Source: Neoceratodus forsteri (Eukaryota; Chordata; Ceratodontiformes; Ceratodontidae). Taken from it: DNA of 64,000 nt. Position 1 is the stretch's first letter; every line of letters begins with the position of its first letter. The translations under genes were made by a program, and so were the position numbers. Shown here piece by piece: positions 1 through 12,101 of the stretch. Where the stretch lies: contig CM028129.1 in assembly GCA_016271365.2 (NCBI GenBank), positions 458,256,501-458,320,500 on the forward strand. Direction: 5' to 3'. The notes beneath the pieces were generated by a model, which was given only the letters and a program-made list of their open reading frames with translations, searched no databases and was not told where the DNA came from.

Positions 1-762
1 GAGTGCCTGTGGTGAAAGACAGTGAAGTGTGCTGTGTGGGGGAAGGGCATATCTGTGTGTAGGTAGATTTAAGTTAGAGAACTAGTGATTTCTTTGTATT
101 TTGGTTATATTTTTGTTATATAACTGACTGTGTTACTGCACACATAGTAAAATTGTCAGTAATAGTACAAATTCTTTTGCTGTTTGTTGTGTGAATGTGG
201 TGCAGCATTTCCTAAGGTCAGGTTGTTTAAATTACAAATTTACATTATATGGCAATACACTGAACTTCAGCATTTACATCGCATTCCTCATTCAGCATTG
301 TACACAAAGTGTTCCGTGCTGTGTGTGCAGTGTTGTGTGCATCAAATATAATGCACCTTTTAAAATTTGTGACAGAGTAGTGTAAGTGCAACTAAGTGCA
401 GCGGTGTGAGCCTGCTATCCACTGCAGCTGCCAGATTTTGTACTGCGATCGTGTTCTCTGTTCTTAGTTTTGCTGCTTGTAGTGTTGTAAAATTCTCGCA
501 CTGTCTGTATTCAGTGCTCCCACCCCACCCCCACATTGAAAAGGTATTTTTACCAGACTGGATTGTTTTTGTGACCCCATCAGCACCACTGGTTACTGAA
601 GTTGTTTTAATTCCATGTCAGTGTCACAACACAGTAGTCTCTTATCTGTTGCTGAAGCCACAGTTGTTTATTTTGCTTAACATCCAGCCAGTGTCCCTCC
701 AGTCAGAAAGTGAACATATCAAATCTGAATTTGGTAGTAATATTTGTGCTTGATCCCCCAAA
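1..762 (+). other. Probable 5' non-coding part of the hAT element
   Basis: This stretch precedes the first transposase ATG at 763. It is T/G-rich, with repeated TGTGTG and GTGCAG words, and has no open frame with recognisable homology. I see no terminal inverted repeat, so the element's left end may lie before the window. Assignment to the hAT element rests only on adjacency and strand. Confidence 0.35.
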
Positions 763-3700
763 ATGCCTGCAAAGAGATGTGTAAGTAAAGCTGTTTCTGG
801 CCGTGGCAATGTTGGCAGTAAGAGGGTCTGTGGGTGTGGTAGTAGTACACGGACGGAGAAGAGCATTGCTGATGTGAGGAAAGGTATTTCTCCTGCAATG
901 TCTTTTAGAGCCCAGTCAGTAGCTTCACTGATAGTTGGAGGAGATGATGGAGGAGATGATGTTCTCCCAACCAGTGGTGTTAGTGTTACTGGTGTTAGTA
1001 GTGGTAGAGGTAGTATTAGTATTGTTGCGTCAAGTTCTAATTCGTACCACTGTACCATATCCAAACATACTGAGTGTGAAGCAGTGCAAGTGAGTGACAG
1101 CATAGATGCTGTCATACTTCCCAGTAACATCCCATTAGCTGAACCTGATTCTGATGATTATATCAATGATAGCATATAAAGTGATATTCCATCCACCATG
1201 ACACTTAACGTCACGCATTTCCCATGCAGTGATTCACAGTGTGGTCAAAAAATATCAGGTGATGGTGGGGTAGATGCTGATGATGAATGTGATGATGCTG
1301 ATGATGATGATGTTGCTGTTGTTGCAACATGCAGTCCACATGTTAGCATCCAAGCAGAAGATGTGGATGTGTGTGATAGTAACGTTGATGAATATGATGA
1401 TGATGTAATTGATCCCACTTGGGAACCGGAGAAAAATAAATTAAAAGTGGCTATGTCTGAATCTGTTTGCAGGAATCCCCTTCCCTGTAAAAACTTGTGA
1501 TTTACCGGTTTTAGTTGATGATGATGATGATGATGATGACCCAGTAATCAATGTGATAGGTAGTCATGGTGGTCAGTTGCAGTCCAGGTGTGCAGTGCCA
1601 GAAACATCATGTGCCCCCCCCACTTCAGTGCTTAAAATAACAGACTTAAATAAGCCACATCATCATGGACATGTTAAAAGCAGAGCATCACACTCCCTTG
1701 TTTGGGATTTTTTTGTTCAAGATGCAAGTGATGATTCACTTGCAATCTGCCTGGTTTGCCATGTATGTGTGAGTCTAGGTAAAAAGGGGAGCCATTTTGG
1801 GACAGGAGGACTGCATACGCATGTTAAGAACAGGCACTTGGCTCTGTGGACCCAGCACAAGCTGGCAGCTAATATCAGACTGGGGCGTTCACCCGTATCA
1901 TTGGCAACCATAGCCAGCATGTTATCCCCTTCCATGACTGTTAAGCTCAGTAGGAAATTAAACGTGTGCAGTAGTGCAGTAATAAGAGTAAAGGATTACT
2001 ACAGACATGATGAGGAGAAGGAGGACCATAATGACTTTGAAATGTTTTCCAGTGCAGGTGAGAGTAGCAGTTTTGTGGTAGTGGTGGTGGTGGTGAATGC
2101 AATATGTCTAGTGCAAGTCGTACATCAACCCCAGTTGGCAAATCTGGAAAAATAACATAATTTCTGGGTTTGTCATCATCACCTGTGCAACCGTCTTCAT
2201 CAAATGTCCACTCTCCACTCCTTGCCAATGGCATTCATCACAGAGCACAACCATTTGTGACCAACAGCACTCCCCGTGTAAAACATTTAAGTCAGCCCAC
2301 ATTAGAGAGTGTTTTTGTGCATAAGCTGAAGTACCCCCCCAATCACACAGTGTCACGTGAACTCAATACTGCTGTAGCGGAAATGCTGACAATAGATCTT
2401 TTGCCCTTCTCCTTTGTGGAGAATTCTGGGTTCTGGTGGTTTGCTGCCCGTGACTGTCCAAAATGGAAAGTCCCATCCAGGGTATACTTTTCTACCCGTG
2501 CTGTTCCCGAGTTGTTCCGCACTGTCTCAGACTCAGTAAGACATGACCTTCAACATTCCTTCTCTCCATTCATCCATTTAAGTATGGATATGTGGACAAG
2601 TGGCAAAACGGCGGGGAGTTCATATCTATGTATAACTGCACACTGGGCATAGGCGCCGGGGGTTGTTTGTGATGCTGGTAGTTTGAATAATCAGTGCAGG
2701 AAGGTGGATTGTTGCAGTAGTAATCTTCCTGGAATTCGCCAGCATGCAACAATTGCTATGCATAATGTGACCTGTTCACACACTGGTGAGAACATGTTGG
2801 ACATGGTATTGACTGGAATTGACAAATGGCTAAATCCTTTGCCCCTGACAGCTGGGTTCATAGCAAGTGACAATGAGTCAAATGCGGTGAAATGCATCAC
2901 GAATGGTGTTTTTTTTCTTGTTTCATGCATGGCCCACTGTCTAAATCTTGTGGTTCAGGAGTTTCTGCAGCACCCTGACATAAAGGAAATGCTGACCATT
3001 GCATGACGTATCTGCTCTCACTTTTCAAGATCTGGAAAGGCCCATGACCAACTGCGGCAGTTGCAGATACAAAACAGCCTGCCTCAGCACTGCTTGAAGC
3101 TGGAAGTTGTCACCCAATGGAACTTCACATTATACATGGCAGAAAGGTTGTATGAACAACACAAAGCCATCACAGAATATCTTGTTATGCACAGTAGCCG
3201 TGACAGTTCTGGGGCCTCCATGTCTATGACGACTGAACAGTGGCACCTCATGGACTCTGTAATAACAATTTTGTGGCCTTTTTAAACATGCCACACAGGC
3301 AGTGAGTGGTGAGTCTGCCTCCATTAGCCAATCAATTCCACTGCTGTGGGTGCTGAGGCAGACATTGGTGAATGTACAGCATATCCTTGATGTTGCCAAA
3401 GACGGTGGTAGCAGTATGTTGCTGCAACACATGCTGATAGTATTCGACCAGAATCGACACATTGTGAACATTCAGCATAGTGACAACTTTGCCATGGCAA
3501 CAATACTGGACCCACACTACAAACGTGGAATTTCATCAGCACTGGAGGGAGGACCTGAACAGGTAAAAAAATATCAGTGGTCAACTGGTTCACTTGGTTC
3601 ATGGGGCACACAAGTCACATGCCAAAGTTTGAAAACCTCAGCAGCATAATCCAGCAGAAGGTGTAGCTGGAGGACCAGCAAGCATATCATGCAAGGATAA

Positions 3701-4334
3701 GGGGACTGTAGTTCCAGGTGGTCTGTCATCCAAAGTGGGTGGCGTTAATCCACTTTGGGAGGCTTTGTCCCAAGTGGGTATTTGTGAAATCAATGATTCT
3801 GGGGAACAGGCTGATGCATCAGCAATTGGACTTAGTGCGGCACAGAGAATGGTTGAGTCATATTTGTCTGAAAACAGGCATCTGACAATAAATGAAGATC
3901 CTCTTTTGTACTGGAGTAGAAAGGTCAATGAATGGCCAGAGCTGACTACAGTGGCACTTAAGTACCTCACATGCCCACCCTCCAGTGTAAGTGTTGAGAG
4001 GATATTCTGCTCAGCAGGTGCAATAGTCAGGGATCGTTGGACAAACCTGTGTCCTGCAAATGTTAGTTTGCTAATATTCATTAAAATGAATGAGAGGCAC
4101 ATACCAGCACAGACTGCAACCTCGGTATTCATACCCTGGCCTAGTCATGATGGCCTTGCTGATGTGGAAATGGAGCATCCTGGTGGCACTGGCTGCCTAA
4201 AATGGCCCACCACTTACGTAGATGATGACACAATGGAGAAAGAATTTCCCAGTGGTCAGACTTCAGACATCGATGACTGTGAGGGCAGTTTTCTTTATGC
4301 GGATGATGATGTGGTTAATGTTGGCAGGTTTTAA
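763..4334 (+). pseudogene. ZBED-type hAT transposase, degenerate
   Basis: A hAT transposase reads through three frames on the plus strand. The likely start is ATG 763. An acidic N-terminal region (Asp runs encoded by GAT repeats, 1261-1417 and 1514-1542) contains a DPTWEP motif. A BED zinc finger follows at about 1690-1850 (SHSLVWDFF, CLVC, HVKNRH). The catalytic core shows SMDMWTS near 2580, SDNESN near 2866 and CMAHCLNLV near 2926. ATILDPHYKRG near 3500 leads into a well-kept hATC dimerisation domain at 3880-4110 (CPPSSVSVERIFCSAG). Stops at about 1179, 1500, 2652, 3006 and 3285 and frame changes near 1499, 2155, 3285 and 3650 mean no intact protein is made. An intact family member would excise and reinsert the element as a dimer with 8-bp target duplications (family knowledge). 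The family call is firm; the exact subfamily is not. Confidence 0.9.
1261..1545 (+). repeat. GAT/GAC codon runs coding an Asp-rich segment
   Basis: Two patches of GAT repeats (about 1261-1417 and 1514-1542) encode Asp-rich stretches in the transposase N-terminus. The second lies right after the frame change at about 1499 and is still in a coding frame that joins the BED finger. It may be slippage-prone DNA, or an acidic region typical of some nuclear transposase-derived proteins. Confidence 0.7.
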
Positions 4335-4353
4335 CTGTAGTATTTAAAAGGCG

Positions 4354-4670
4354 GTGTGCCCCCCCCCACCCTTGCCCACCACCACCACTGGGACTGATGT
4401 TATGCAAGTCTGGCACCATGACTCTGTCTGCCCCCAATGGACCACCACCACCGGGACTGATGTTATGCAAGTCTGCCACCATAAGTCTGTCTGCCCCCCA
4501 CCACTGCCACTGGGACTGATGTTATGCAAGTCTGACATTATGAGTCTGTCTGCCTCCCATGGACCACCACCACCACCGCGACTGATGTTATGCAAGTCTG
4601 CCACCATGAGTCTGTCTGCCCCCCATGGACCGCCAGTCCTGCAGTGCACCACCACCACCACCAGCTTCTT
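4354..4670. repeat. Minisatellite of about 59-66 bp, four copies
   Basis: Four diverged tandem units each contain a core GACTGATGTTATGCAAGTCTG followed by ACCAT and AGTCTGTCTGCC, joined by CCACCA-rich linkers. Core starts are about 4391, 4454, 4513 and 4579. The array sits just past the hAT stop codon and ends before position 4680, so it probably belongs to the element's 3' non-coding part. It opens a spurious frame on both strands. Confidence 0.85.
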
Positions 4671-4793
4671 AATATTTAAACCATAAAGTGAGTATGTGCA
4701 CTCATGTTAGTTATGCTGACTCACTTTCTTATGTAGTATGTTTTGTTTTCTGTAGCTTTTCAGAGCCGCAGTGGCAAAACAGATACAGTACAA
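4671..4793. other. Possible distal 3' hAT sequence up to a LINE insertion
   Basis: This is non-coding DNA between the minisatellite and the L2-A tail. A CAGAGCCGCAGTGG string near 4765 vaguely recalls hAT termini, but no matching partner was found, so the hAT right end is unresolved. The sequence stops at the ATTG-type tail of the adjacent LINE. Confidence 0.3.
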
Positions 4794-5308
4794 TCAATCA
4801 ATCAATCAATCAATCACTTTATTTAACCAGGCATAAACACCATTGAGAAAGCTCATTTTCAAGGTGGTCTTGGGCATTAATACAATACAGTACACTTCAT
4901 AAGATTACAATTACAGTGGACAACGGTGCAAAACAAAAAAAAAAAAACATTGTGAAGGTGCTGGTCAATATGGGCCTATACATACCGGTCAACATAATTA
5001 ACATGCAAAAGTACATAATGATAAGCTTTACTGAAATGAGAAGAGAAACAATCCCATATAGTTTCCACTATGTAAGAGCTCAGACCTAAATGATAAAAAA
5101 TAAGGAGGTATTAAGGAATAAGGTAGAAAATGGTGTGAAAGAGTAGGCAGCCAAAAGGAAGGCCAGAATAGGTAAAAGGTAGAGAATAGGCAGGGCCATC
5201 TTGGATTAAGGGAACTAGGCTTGTAAGTCCTAGGTTCCTGTTGTTAGGAATGTGAGGTGGATGAGATACTTAGGAGTAGGATTTGATAGTGGCACCTGGG
5301 GCTTAGGG

Positions 5309-8300
5309 TCATCGGCATCTGAAACAGTTGCATGATTCCTTCAGATAATCCGTTAATAGAGCTTTGAATGTGAAAATGCTTGGAAGTGAGGATAATTTTA
5401 ATGAGTCTTGCATAGTGTTCCAGAGTGATGGAAGTGAGAAGTTGATTGCTGCTGAGCCAAGGGTAGTTTTCACTGTAGGAATCTGGAAGCAGATTAAGGA
5501 GAAGCATCTCAGGCCATAGGAACCTTTAGCCTGTTTGAAGATGTTCAAGATGTATGCAGGGAGGTTATCAGATAATGCTCTAAAAAAACAGAGGAGAGCA
5601 TTCCTTTTTCTTCTAGTCGAGAGTGAGGTCCATCCCAAAACCTGGTAAAGATGACAGTGATGTGTACTACGGGGTAGAATTAACCTAAATCTTAAAGCCC
5701 AGTGGTAAAGGGTGTCCAGTTTGTTTAGCATTGTTGATGGGCAATGACTGTAAAGGAAGTCAGCGTAGTCCAGTATAGGTAGGAATGTAGTTTGTACTAG
5801 TCTCATTCTGGCTTCTAATGAGAGTAGGTGTTTAATGCCATAGAATAAACCTAATCACTGTCTTAGTTTTTTTGAGGTTTCACTTAAGTGGCACAGAAAG
5901 TTGAGCTTGTTATCCAGCCAGAACCCTAAGTATTTAAAGGTATCAACTACTTCAAGGGGTTCATTTAAGAGTGTTCAGATCTGTGTGCTATGTGGACATC
6001 TGGAAGTAGACTTTGGTGAGAGAATCATTGCTTTAGTCTTTTTGGCATTGAGGTGGAGCTTATGAGTGAGAAGGTTGTATTGGAGGGTGACGAAGTCTTT
6101 CTGTAAGTACTCATGGGCCAGATCCAAGGATGAATTTGTGGTATAGAGTACAGTATCATCTGCGAATAAGTGCACATTTGCTGTGGCCAGCGGCGAGTCC
6201 AGATTATTGATGCATATTGCAAAGAGGATAGGGCCCAGGATGGAGCCTTGTGGGACTCCTCATAACAAGGATTTTTGTGGTAATAGATCTCCCATGGCTT
6301 TGACTTGTTGTAACCTATTGGTTAGGTAGCTGGTGAACCATTTAATGGCAGAACTATCAAGTCCGATGTTACTCAGTGCAGTAAGCAGGATGGTATGATC
6401 CACAGTATCGAAGGCCTTACTTAGATCAAGGAAGAGGACAAATACATGCTTCTTAGAGTCCAAGGCAATTTGCCTGTCTGTAGTTACTTTGGCAAGAGCC
6501 GATGCAGTACTGTGTTTGGCTCTGAAGCTGGACTGAGCCAGGTTTAGCAACTTTTGTGAATCCAAATGTTCTCTAAGTTGGATGTTGACAATTTTTTCAA
6601 GTAACTTAGAGAGGACAGATAGTATAGAAATAGGCCAGTAATTGTTCAGATCACTCAGATCCCCAGTCTTGAATAATGGTAGGATTTGGGCAGTTTTCCA
6701 CAAGACAGGTAGCTTACCTTGAATCAGACAGGTGTTGAATAAGTGTGTAATGGGGGCCGTCAGATAGGTATGGCCAAGTTTTAGGAAATAAGGTTCAATA
6801 TTATCTGCACCCGCACTCTTTTTTGTATCCAGAGAAAAGAGGTGGTCCTCCTCTTGCTTGAACGTAATTGTGAGGAAGCTGAAGGGGTTGGGATGCAGTT
6901 GGTTATGGTTGTGATTATCAGGGAAGCCAACAGTGTAGTCTCTTGCCAGGCTAACTTTGCTGATAGGTGAGGTGTCAAAGGCAAGCCCTGCAGTGGCAAC
7001 ATGATCATTAAGCTTTTCTAGTATATCAGCTTTGTTTGTATAGGTGGTACCATCAGACACAATTTTGTTTGGAAGGGGTGTTGCAGTGGACTGACCTTCA
7101 ACTTCTTTGAGGATGTTCCAAAATTTGGCAGAGTTGTTTTTATTGTCTTCTAGTTCTTTCGGAAGTACCTAGCTTTTTCTGACCTAATTAGCTTGGTACA
7201 AGCATTCCTAGTGGTACGGAATGCTAACCAATCAGCCTCCAGGTGGGATTTCCTCGCTTTTTTCCACCAGTAGTCCCTATCCCTAAGTGCTTTCTTCAGG
7301 ATGGGAGAGAACCAGCCAGGAGTTTTATTTTTTGATTTGATCAGTCTTAGTGGGGTGTGTTTGTCTATTAGCCCCAGTAAGATGCTGTGAAAGATGTTAA
7401 ATGCCTCGTTAAAGGTGGGGGCTAGGTAGAAATCCTGCCAACGAATGCTGCTTAGATCTTTCAGGAAAGTGTACTGGCAGAACTTTTTCAGGCATCTTTT
7501 CAGTTTGAATTTGGAGGCTGTTTTTATTTGGGAAGGATGTCTGATGCAGGCAGTAGCGCAATGGTCACTTATATCATTGAAGAATACTCCAATATGCTAG
7601 ATAGTGTGAGGTTTGTTTACTAGCATAAGATCCAGGAGGGTACTGCGCTCAGGGTTTTTTCTGTTAGGTCTGGTTATAGCAGTCACCATTTGTAACAGAC
7701 CATTAACATTGCATAGATTCTTCAATTTCTTAGCGCTGTCATCTTTCAAATTTAGATTGAAACCCCCCATTAGAATACACTCAGTATTAGCAGAGTCAAG
7801 AAGGCTTTGAAGGTGTGGCAGAAGTGCCCAGCCACCAGACAGTGGTCGGTAGCACGCTGCCACAAGGAGTGATTTCTCATTGAAAAGTGATAATTTTAGA
7901 GCAAGGCATTCAAATTCCTTAGCCTTTGAGGTACAGCCAAAGACTGTGACTGTGAATTTGCTTTTGACATATATTGCAACCCCTCCCACTCTAGTCGGTC
8001 TATCACAGTGGTAGATGATGTATCCGGGTACGTTGATAGATTTGTCCAGGGTCGAGGGTGTGAGCCAGGATTTAGTTATCATGAAGAAATCAGGAGATGC
8101 ATGTAGAGCCCAGGTCTGTATAGAGTCAATCTTCTTTAGCAAACTACAGACATTGATATGGAGAAAGCTAATCCCTTTATATTGAGGGAGGTCCACAGGG
8201 GTGTCCAGAGAAATAGATGGACCTGGGTTTAATTCAACATTTCCTGAACAGAGTAGGAGAAGCAGTAGTAGTTTTTTAAGGTGATGTCTTAGCCTGCTAA

Positions 8301-8574
8301 ATATTCTTTTGTTACTCCTTCTAGCGTACATTGGTTTAGTGGTGGCTGTGTTAAGGGCAGGATTGCTATTTGCTAGGGATAAAACATAGAGAACTGATAG
8401 AGCTGACACCATTCTTGGGCATGACCATAGAGGAGACATCCCCTGATGTAGGATGCCATGGTCTAATGTGGGGGGGGGGCTATATCTTGGTAAATGATAG
8501 AGGAGGGAAACTGTCCTTTGTCCAAGTTGCAAACCGAAATTTTGGGTAGAGTATAACAAAGTAATATAAGGCAA
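5309..8574 (-). pseudogene. L2-A ORF2: 2A-like leader, APE endonuclease, reverse transcriptase
   Basis: The first piece (8574-7597, 325 codons) holds a basic stretch, a Leu run, a 2A-like motif and then an APE-type endonuclease (LHINVCSLLKK, a KSWL motif where family members have TETWL, GGVAIYVK, ACYRP, NPERSTLLDLML). The region 7060-6260 is the RT fingers and palm (TKKSAGADNI, NNYWPISILSV, LFLDLSKAFDTVDH). Piece 6175-5975 keeps the catalytic LFADDTVLY (FADD at 6155-6166), preceded by PQGSILGP coded near 6225. Piece 5806-5309 is the C-terminal domain ending near SLWNTMQDSLK. The pieces are separated by stops or frame changes at about 7597-7060, 6260 and 5975-5806, so the element is dead. Intact relatives nick DNA and copy their RNA at the nick. 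Confidence 0.88.
8218..8244 (-). other. 2A-like ribosome-skipping motif in L2-A ORF2
   Basis: Codons for GNVELNPGP lie at residues 111-119 of the reading frame that starts at 8574. They follow a run of seven leucines and CS (residues 102-110). The 2A consensus is D-[VI]-E-x-N-P-G-P; here the Asp is Asn and all other consensus residues are kept. 2A-like peptides near the N-terminus of APE-type LINEs are known, and a hydrophobic run just before them has been linked to a signal-peptide role. Whether this copy could skip is not shown by sequence alone. Confidence 0.8.
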
Positions 8575-9649
8575 TTATAGAGAAGGATAGGTGCAGATGG
8601 CATTCTTAACGTGGAGATATTTCATTTTACCAGTAATAAACACATGATTTGCAATAGTTCCTTGAAAGGGCCAAGGAAACAAGTGGATCTTGTGGGAGGA
8701 TGGGGTACCAATGAAAAATTAAGGCCTAGATAACTAATGAGGCGTGGCTGGCAATAGCCAGTAGGAGATAGCTAGAAGGCCGGGGCGGGGTTTATGTGTA
8801 TTTAGTCAGGACCGGGGGGAGGGGATGGGTGGTTGGACGAAACAGTTGGCAGCTAGTGCTCCCTTCCTAGTGGTAATCAGTCCCTGAGGGCAAGTCCATA
8901 CCAGCATTTCTGTGATGGGCTGGTGGCTTCAGACCTGGACTGCAGGTGGCAGTCTGGCAGGTCGGGTTCGTCAGAGAACCATGGCTGTGGCTCTCAGACT
9001 ACCTGGAAGGAGAAGGTTGAGGAAAATTAAATACGAAATTCAGAGGGGGTGGGGCTGCTCATGGAGCTAAAAAGAAATACAGACTGGCTTAAACAGGATT
9101 TTTTTTTTGCAGACCAAAATGTTAGGCAAGGTGCCTCCAAGTCTGAGTGGGCAATAACAAGGCTATTAAAACACAATACTAGCGAAAAAAGGTGAAGGGG
9201 TGGTTCAAAGACCTGAGTTGAGATTGCTACTGATCTCATGAGGAACACAATACAGGCATTTACATTAAATCAGAAAACTTCAGCTATAAAATACAAACAA
9301 GACAGTTTTAACAGAAAACATAATCTAGCACAATATAGTACACTTCTTTTGTTTCTTTTACAGGAGAATGAAAATAGGCTCCATCACTAATACTCATTGG
9401 GAAAGATGCTGTAGCTATACTGTACAGACAGGAACCGATGTAATGTCCATGTGAAATCCATTCTGGTAAGTATGAAGATTTTATTTCATCCATTTCATTG
9501 CTTTGTAAAGACTGCTGCAAATATTGCACACAACAGGTTGTCTTAATAGTTGATAAGATGTGTCTCTGAAATGTAACTTGACAATAGGGATTGAGATTTG
9601 AGAACCAAGGAGGGACACAAAACAATGAAGTTGTAACTTGTAAGAAGTC

Positions 9650-9753
9650 ATTCATTTCTTTTTTTAAGAGACTTTCTGATGCTTTGTTGTTCTGTCAAAG
9701 TTATTCATTTCTTTTTTTAAGAAACTTTCTGATGCTTTGTTGTTCTGTCAAAG
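9650..9753. repeat. Tandem duplication, 51-bp units
   Basis: Units at 9650-9700 and 9703-9753 are identical except for one base (GAG versus GAA) and are separated by TT. The near identity implies a recent local duplication. Confidence 0.95.
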
Positions 9754-10315
9754 TGGCCTTATCCAAAAAAGTTCTTTAACATCAGGCACAACCTTCCCCC
9801 GAGCTTGGGCACACATGCAGCAAGCAGAAGTCGTTTCATTAGATGACCATGACCATCATTAACAACCGGACTCCAGAAGGATGCTGATGAAATCTGTGAA
9901 GAAGTAAAAAAATAAGAAACCATTACAGACAGAACTGAAAATACGATTCCCCCACCCCACCCCAAAATAAGAAAAACTTACCTTCATGTGCTTGAGAGTT
10001 ATCCGTTTCCATTTATGTTCAAAAAATTGTCATTGAGCACTGGAATGTGCACAGCAACAGTTTGAGTCACCTGTGTGATGCAGGACAATAGCATGAGTAC
10101 ACGTCCATGTCAAGTTCAACCCTCCTCATCATCACCTACAAAATACACAACCATATATCTATATATATATATATACTCACCAAGGCTACTATTAGTGCAC
10201 ATCCAAAGGGCACCTTTCAATCCAGTTGAGATGATCACATTTAATTTGGTGGAATCGTCTTGCACAACACATTGGACCAGCAACATGAACTTCACAGTCA
10301 TCATTTTATACTGGG

Positions 10316-10572
10316 GTATGTGCTGAAACAGTCTCTTTTCACTTTGTTACCACTTGTCAATGTTTTGCACACAAGTAGGATGCATTGTGGGCCTGCAGAA
10401 AAAATCTGGGGACTCTGTGTCACCACTGCATGCATGACTGAGTGCGCCATTAATTCTGGGGGACTTTGTATGTGCTGAAACAATCTCTTTTCGCTTTGTT
10501 ACCACTTATCAATTTACTGCACACAAGGAAGATGCATAGTGCGCCTGCAGAAAAATTTGGGGACTCTGCCAC
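10316..10572. repeat. Diverged tandem duplication of about 150 bp
   Basis: The string starting TATGTGCTGAAACA at about 10317 recurs at about 10467 and continues through CTTTGTTACCACTT, GCACACAAG, GCCTGCAGAAAAA and GGGGACTCTG. Scattered substitutions make this older than the 9650 duplication. No coding potential is apparent. Confidence 0.85.
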
Positions 10573-11269
10573 TTTTGTGTGTTCTGTGATTGTTGCTGTG
10601 AGCTCATAGTCATGATGTCATAGTGACATTTTTACAATTAAAGCAGCATTACAAGAATGTCCTCACAGTTCTGAAGTGTACTTTTTTGTGCTACTTTAAA
10701 TTGCCACAGCAACCACTACTTATGTGTGAGTCGTCAGTGACTTGAATGATACGATTCTTCTCACAATTTATGTCTGCTTCTCTTGCTCCTACTTTTTTTC
10801 ATGTATGAAAACAAAATGAGCACATCTTCCAATATTGTTCTGGCCAGCTTTGTATTTATTTGCAGCTGCTTTTCAATAACTATTGTTCCGTGGTGTCATA
10901 CAAAACACTGACTGACGCATAACTGTTAGTTAACAACAGAAGTGATATATAACAACTACTTGATGTGATGGAGAAAAGCAGAGGAAAACAATGACAAAGG
11001 CCTAGTCACACTCACTGTCAGCAGCACCAATTTAAAAGGAATGCTCCTTTCATTATTTCACACATGAAAAAAGGTAGTACAGCACACTCAACTACTGCAA
11101 ATTAACGTATCAGTCCAGTCACTCAGAATGTAAGTAAAGGAAGTTGTAACATAGCATTAAAAAATATAGGTCAGAGTTATCAACAGATTGTTGCGCTGCT
11201 GCTTTACAGACAGTCACCACATTACATACTGTAGTTATGGTGACGCACATAAACTAATATGTGGGGGTT

Positions 11270-11850
11270 GGGGGCATTACTACCACTGGAATATTTCTTC
11301 CTCCACAGAGTGCAATACATGTCTGTGAAAACCACCCATAATTTCACTACAGTAAGTCACATGATGGAGGAATTAACAATCTGAAAAGCAACCCACATTT
11401 GTGCCACACTTGCTTAGCAGTGTTAAGACGTGATGGCAGGGGGAGCGCAGGTGCGTGCTCCACTATACTGAATGTCCAGCAGCTATCCCAAGCAATGGTT
11501 CCTAATGTTATAAGGTTCACTTTGTGGTGAAATGTGGGATGTTTCCACTATCAAGGCTCTTCTTACTGGAAATGTAGCCACACATTTCACAACAAACTGA
11601 CCATTAACATAAAGAAACATTCGCAAACCTGCACAATTGGATATTCGCTGTAAGGAGCACGCACGCACGCTCTCCCTGCCATCATGTCCTAGTGTTGCTG
11701 AGAAGGGAGGCAGAATGTGGGCAGATTTTCAGAATGGGAATGCCTCCATCACATAACTCACTGTAATGCATTTATGCATGGTTTTCAAAAAAATGTATTG
11801 CACTATGTGGTGCAAGTAAGATTCCCTGGAAGGGAAAATGTGTATGATTT
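11270..11850. repeat. Imperfect palindrome of about 0.58 kb
   Basis: The left half (about 11270-11555) matches the reverse complement of the right half (about 11560-11850). Anchors include GCGTGCTCC at 11453-11461 against GGAGCACGC at 11654-11662, GTGCAATACAT near 11311 against its partner near 11795, and GTGAAATGTG near 11528 against its partner near 11580. The symmetry centre is near 11557 with almost no loop. It has no coding capacity. It could be a foldback MITE or an inverted duplication, and its boundaries are approximate. Confidence 0.75.
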
Positions 11851-11955
11851 AATAATAACAAACAAAAAACACACAACAAAAGTACAACACAGTAGTGGGG
11901 TGGGGTAAGGGGGGTTGGTGTGGGTGTGGAGGGCAGAAAACAATATCTGGAATTA

Positions 11956-12101
11956 CTATGGCCTTGGGATGCTGTGGTGGTCCAACAGGAGGTGCAGCAC
12001 TGAAAGTATTTGCTGCTGCTGTGCTTCCACTCTGGTAACCTGCTGCTCCAAAGCAATGAAACGCTTGTTTTCCTCCAGTGCTGCCCACACCAGGAGGAGA
12101 T
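11956..12101 (-). pseudogene. Degenerate coding fragment, unrecognised, coiled-coil-like
   Basis: A minus-strand frame reads WAALEENKRFIALEQQVTR followed by VEAQQQQILSVLHLLLDHHS, with heptad-like spacing of L, V and I. It abuts the 3' end of CR1-1 at 12102. Its companion may lie on the far side of the CR1 at 14060-14406. Such a tail would suit a DNA-transposon accessory protein, but I cannot name the family. Confidence 0.3.

Larger units (their letters stand above)
4794..8600 (-). mobile_element. L2-like LINE (L2-A)
   Basis: This is a near full-length L2/CR1-group LINE read right to left. Its 3' end is on the left: on the minus strand a TTAAATAAAG is followed by (ATTG)n, which is plus-strand (CAAT)n at 4794-4816. 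Protein homology runs from about 8574 (endonuclease) to 5309 (RT C-terminal domain). The 5' end is uncertain and could extend to about 9010 as untranslated sequence. It inserted next to the end of the hAT element. Confidence 0.88.
8601..11259. other. Unassigned non-coding stretch with local duplications
   Basis: The first 400 bases may be the 5' untranslated part of L2-A. The rest has only short frames (for example 9655-9308 minus, 115 codons) without recognisable motifs. I see two tandem duplications (listed separately) and a short TA microsatellite near 10157-10176. No terminal repeat or element family could be named. Confidence 0.4.

Noticed and set aside
4354..4686. Plus- and minus-strand frames through the minisatellite
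   Set aside because: They are created by the tandem units; the translation is a repeat with no known domain.
4794..4816. (CAAT)n as an independent microsatellite
   Set aside because: It directly joins the L2-A 3' end and is the usual tail of such a LINE.
9308..9655. 115-codon minus-strand frame as a gene
   Set aside because: No motif, no supporting neighbour and length within chance expectation for A/T-balanced DNA.
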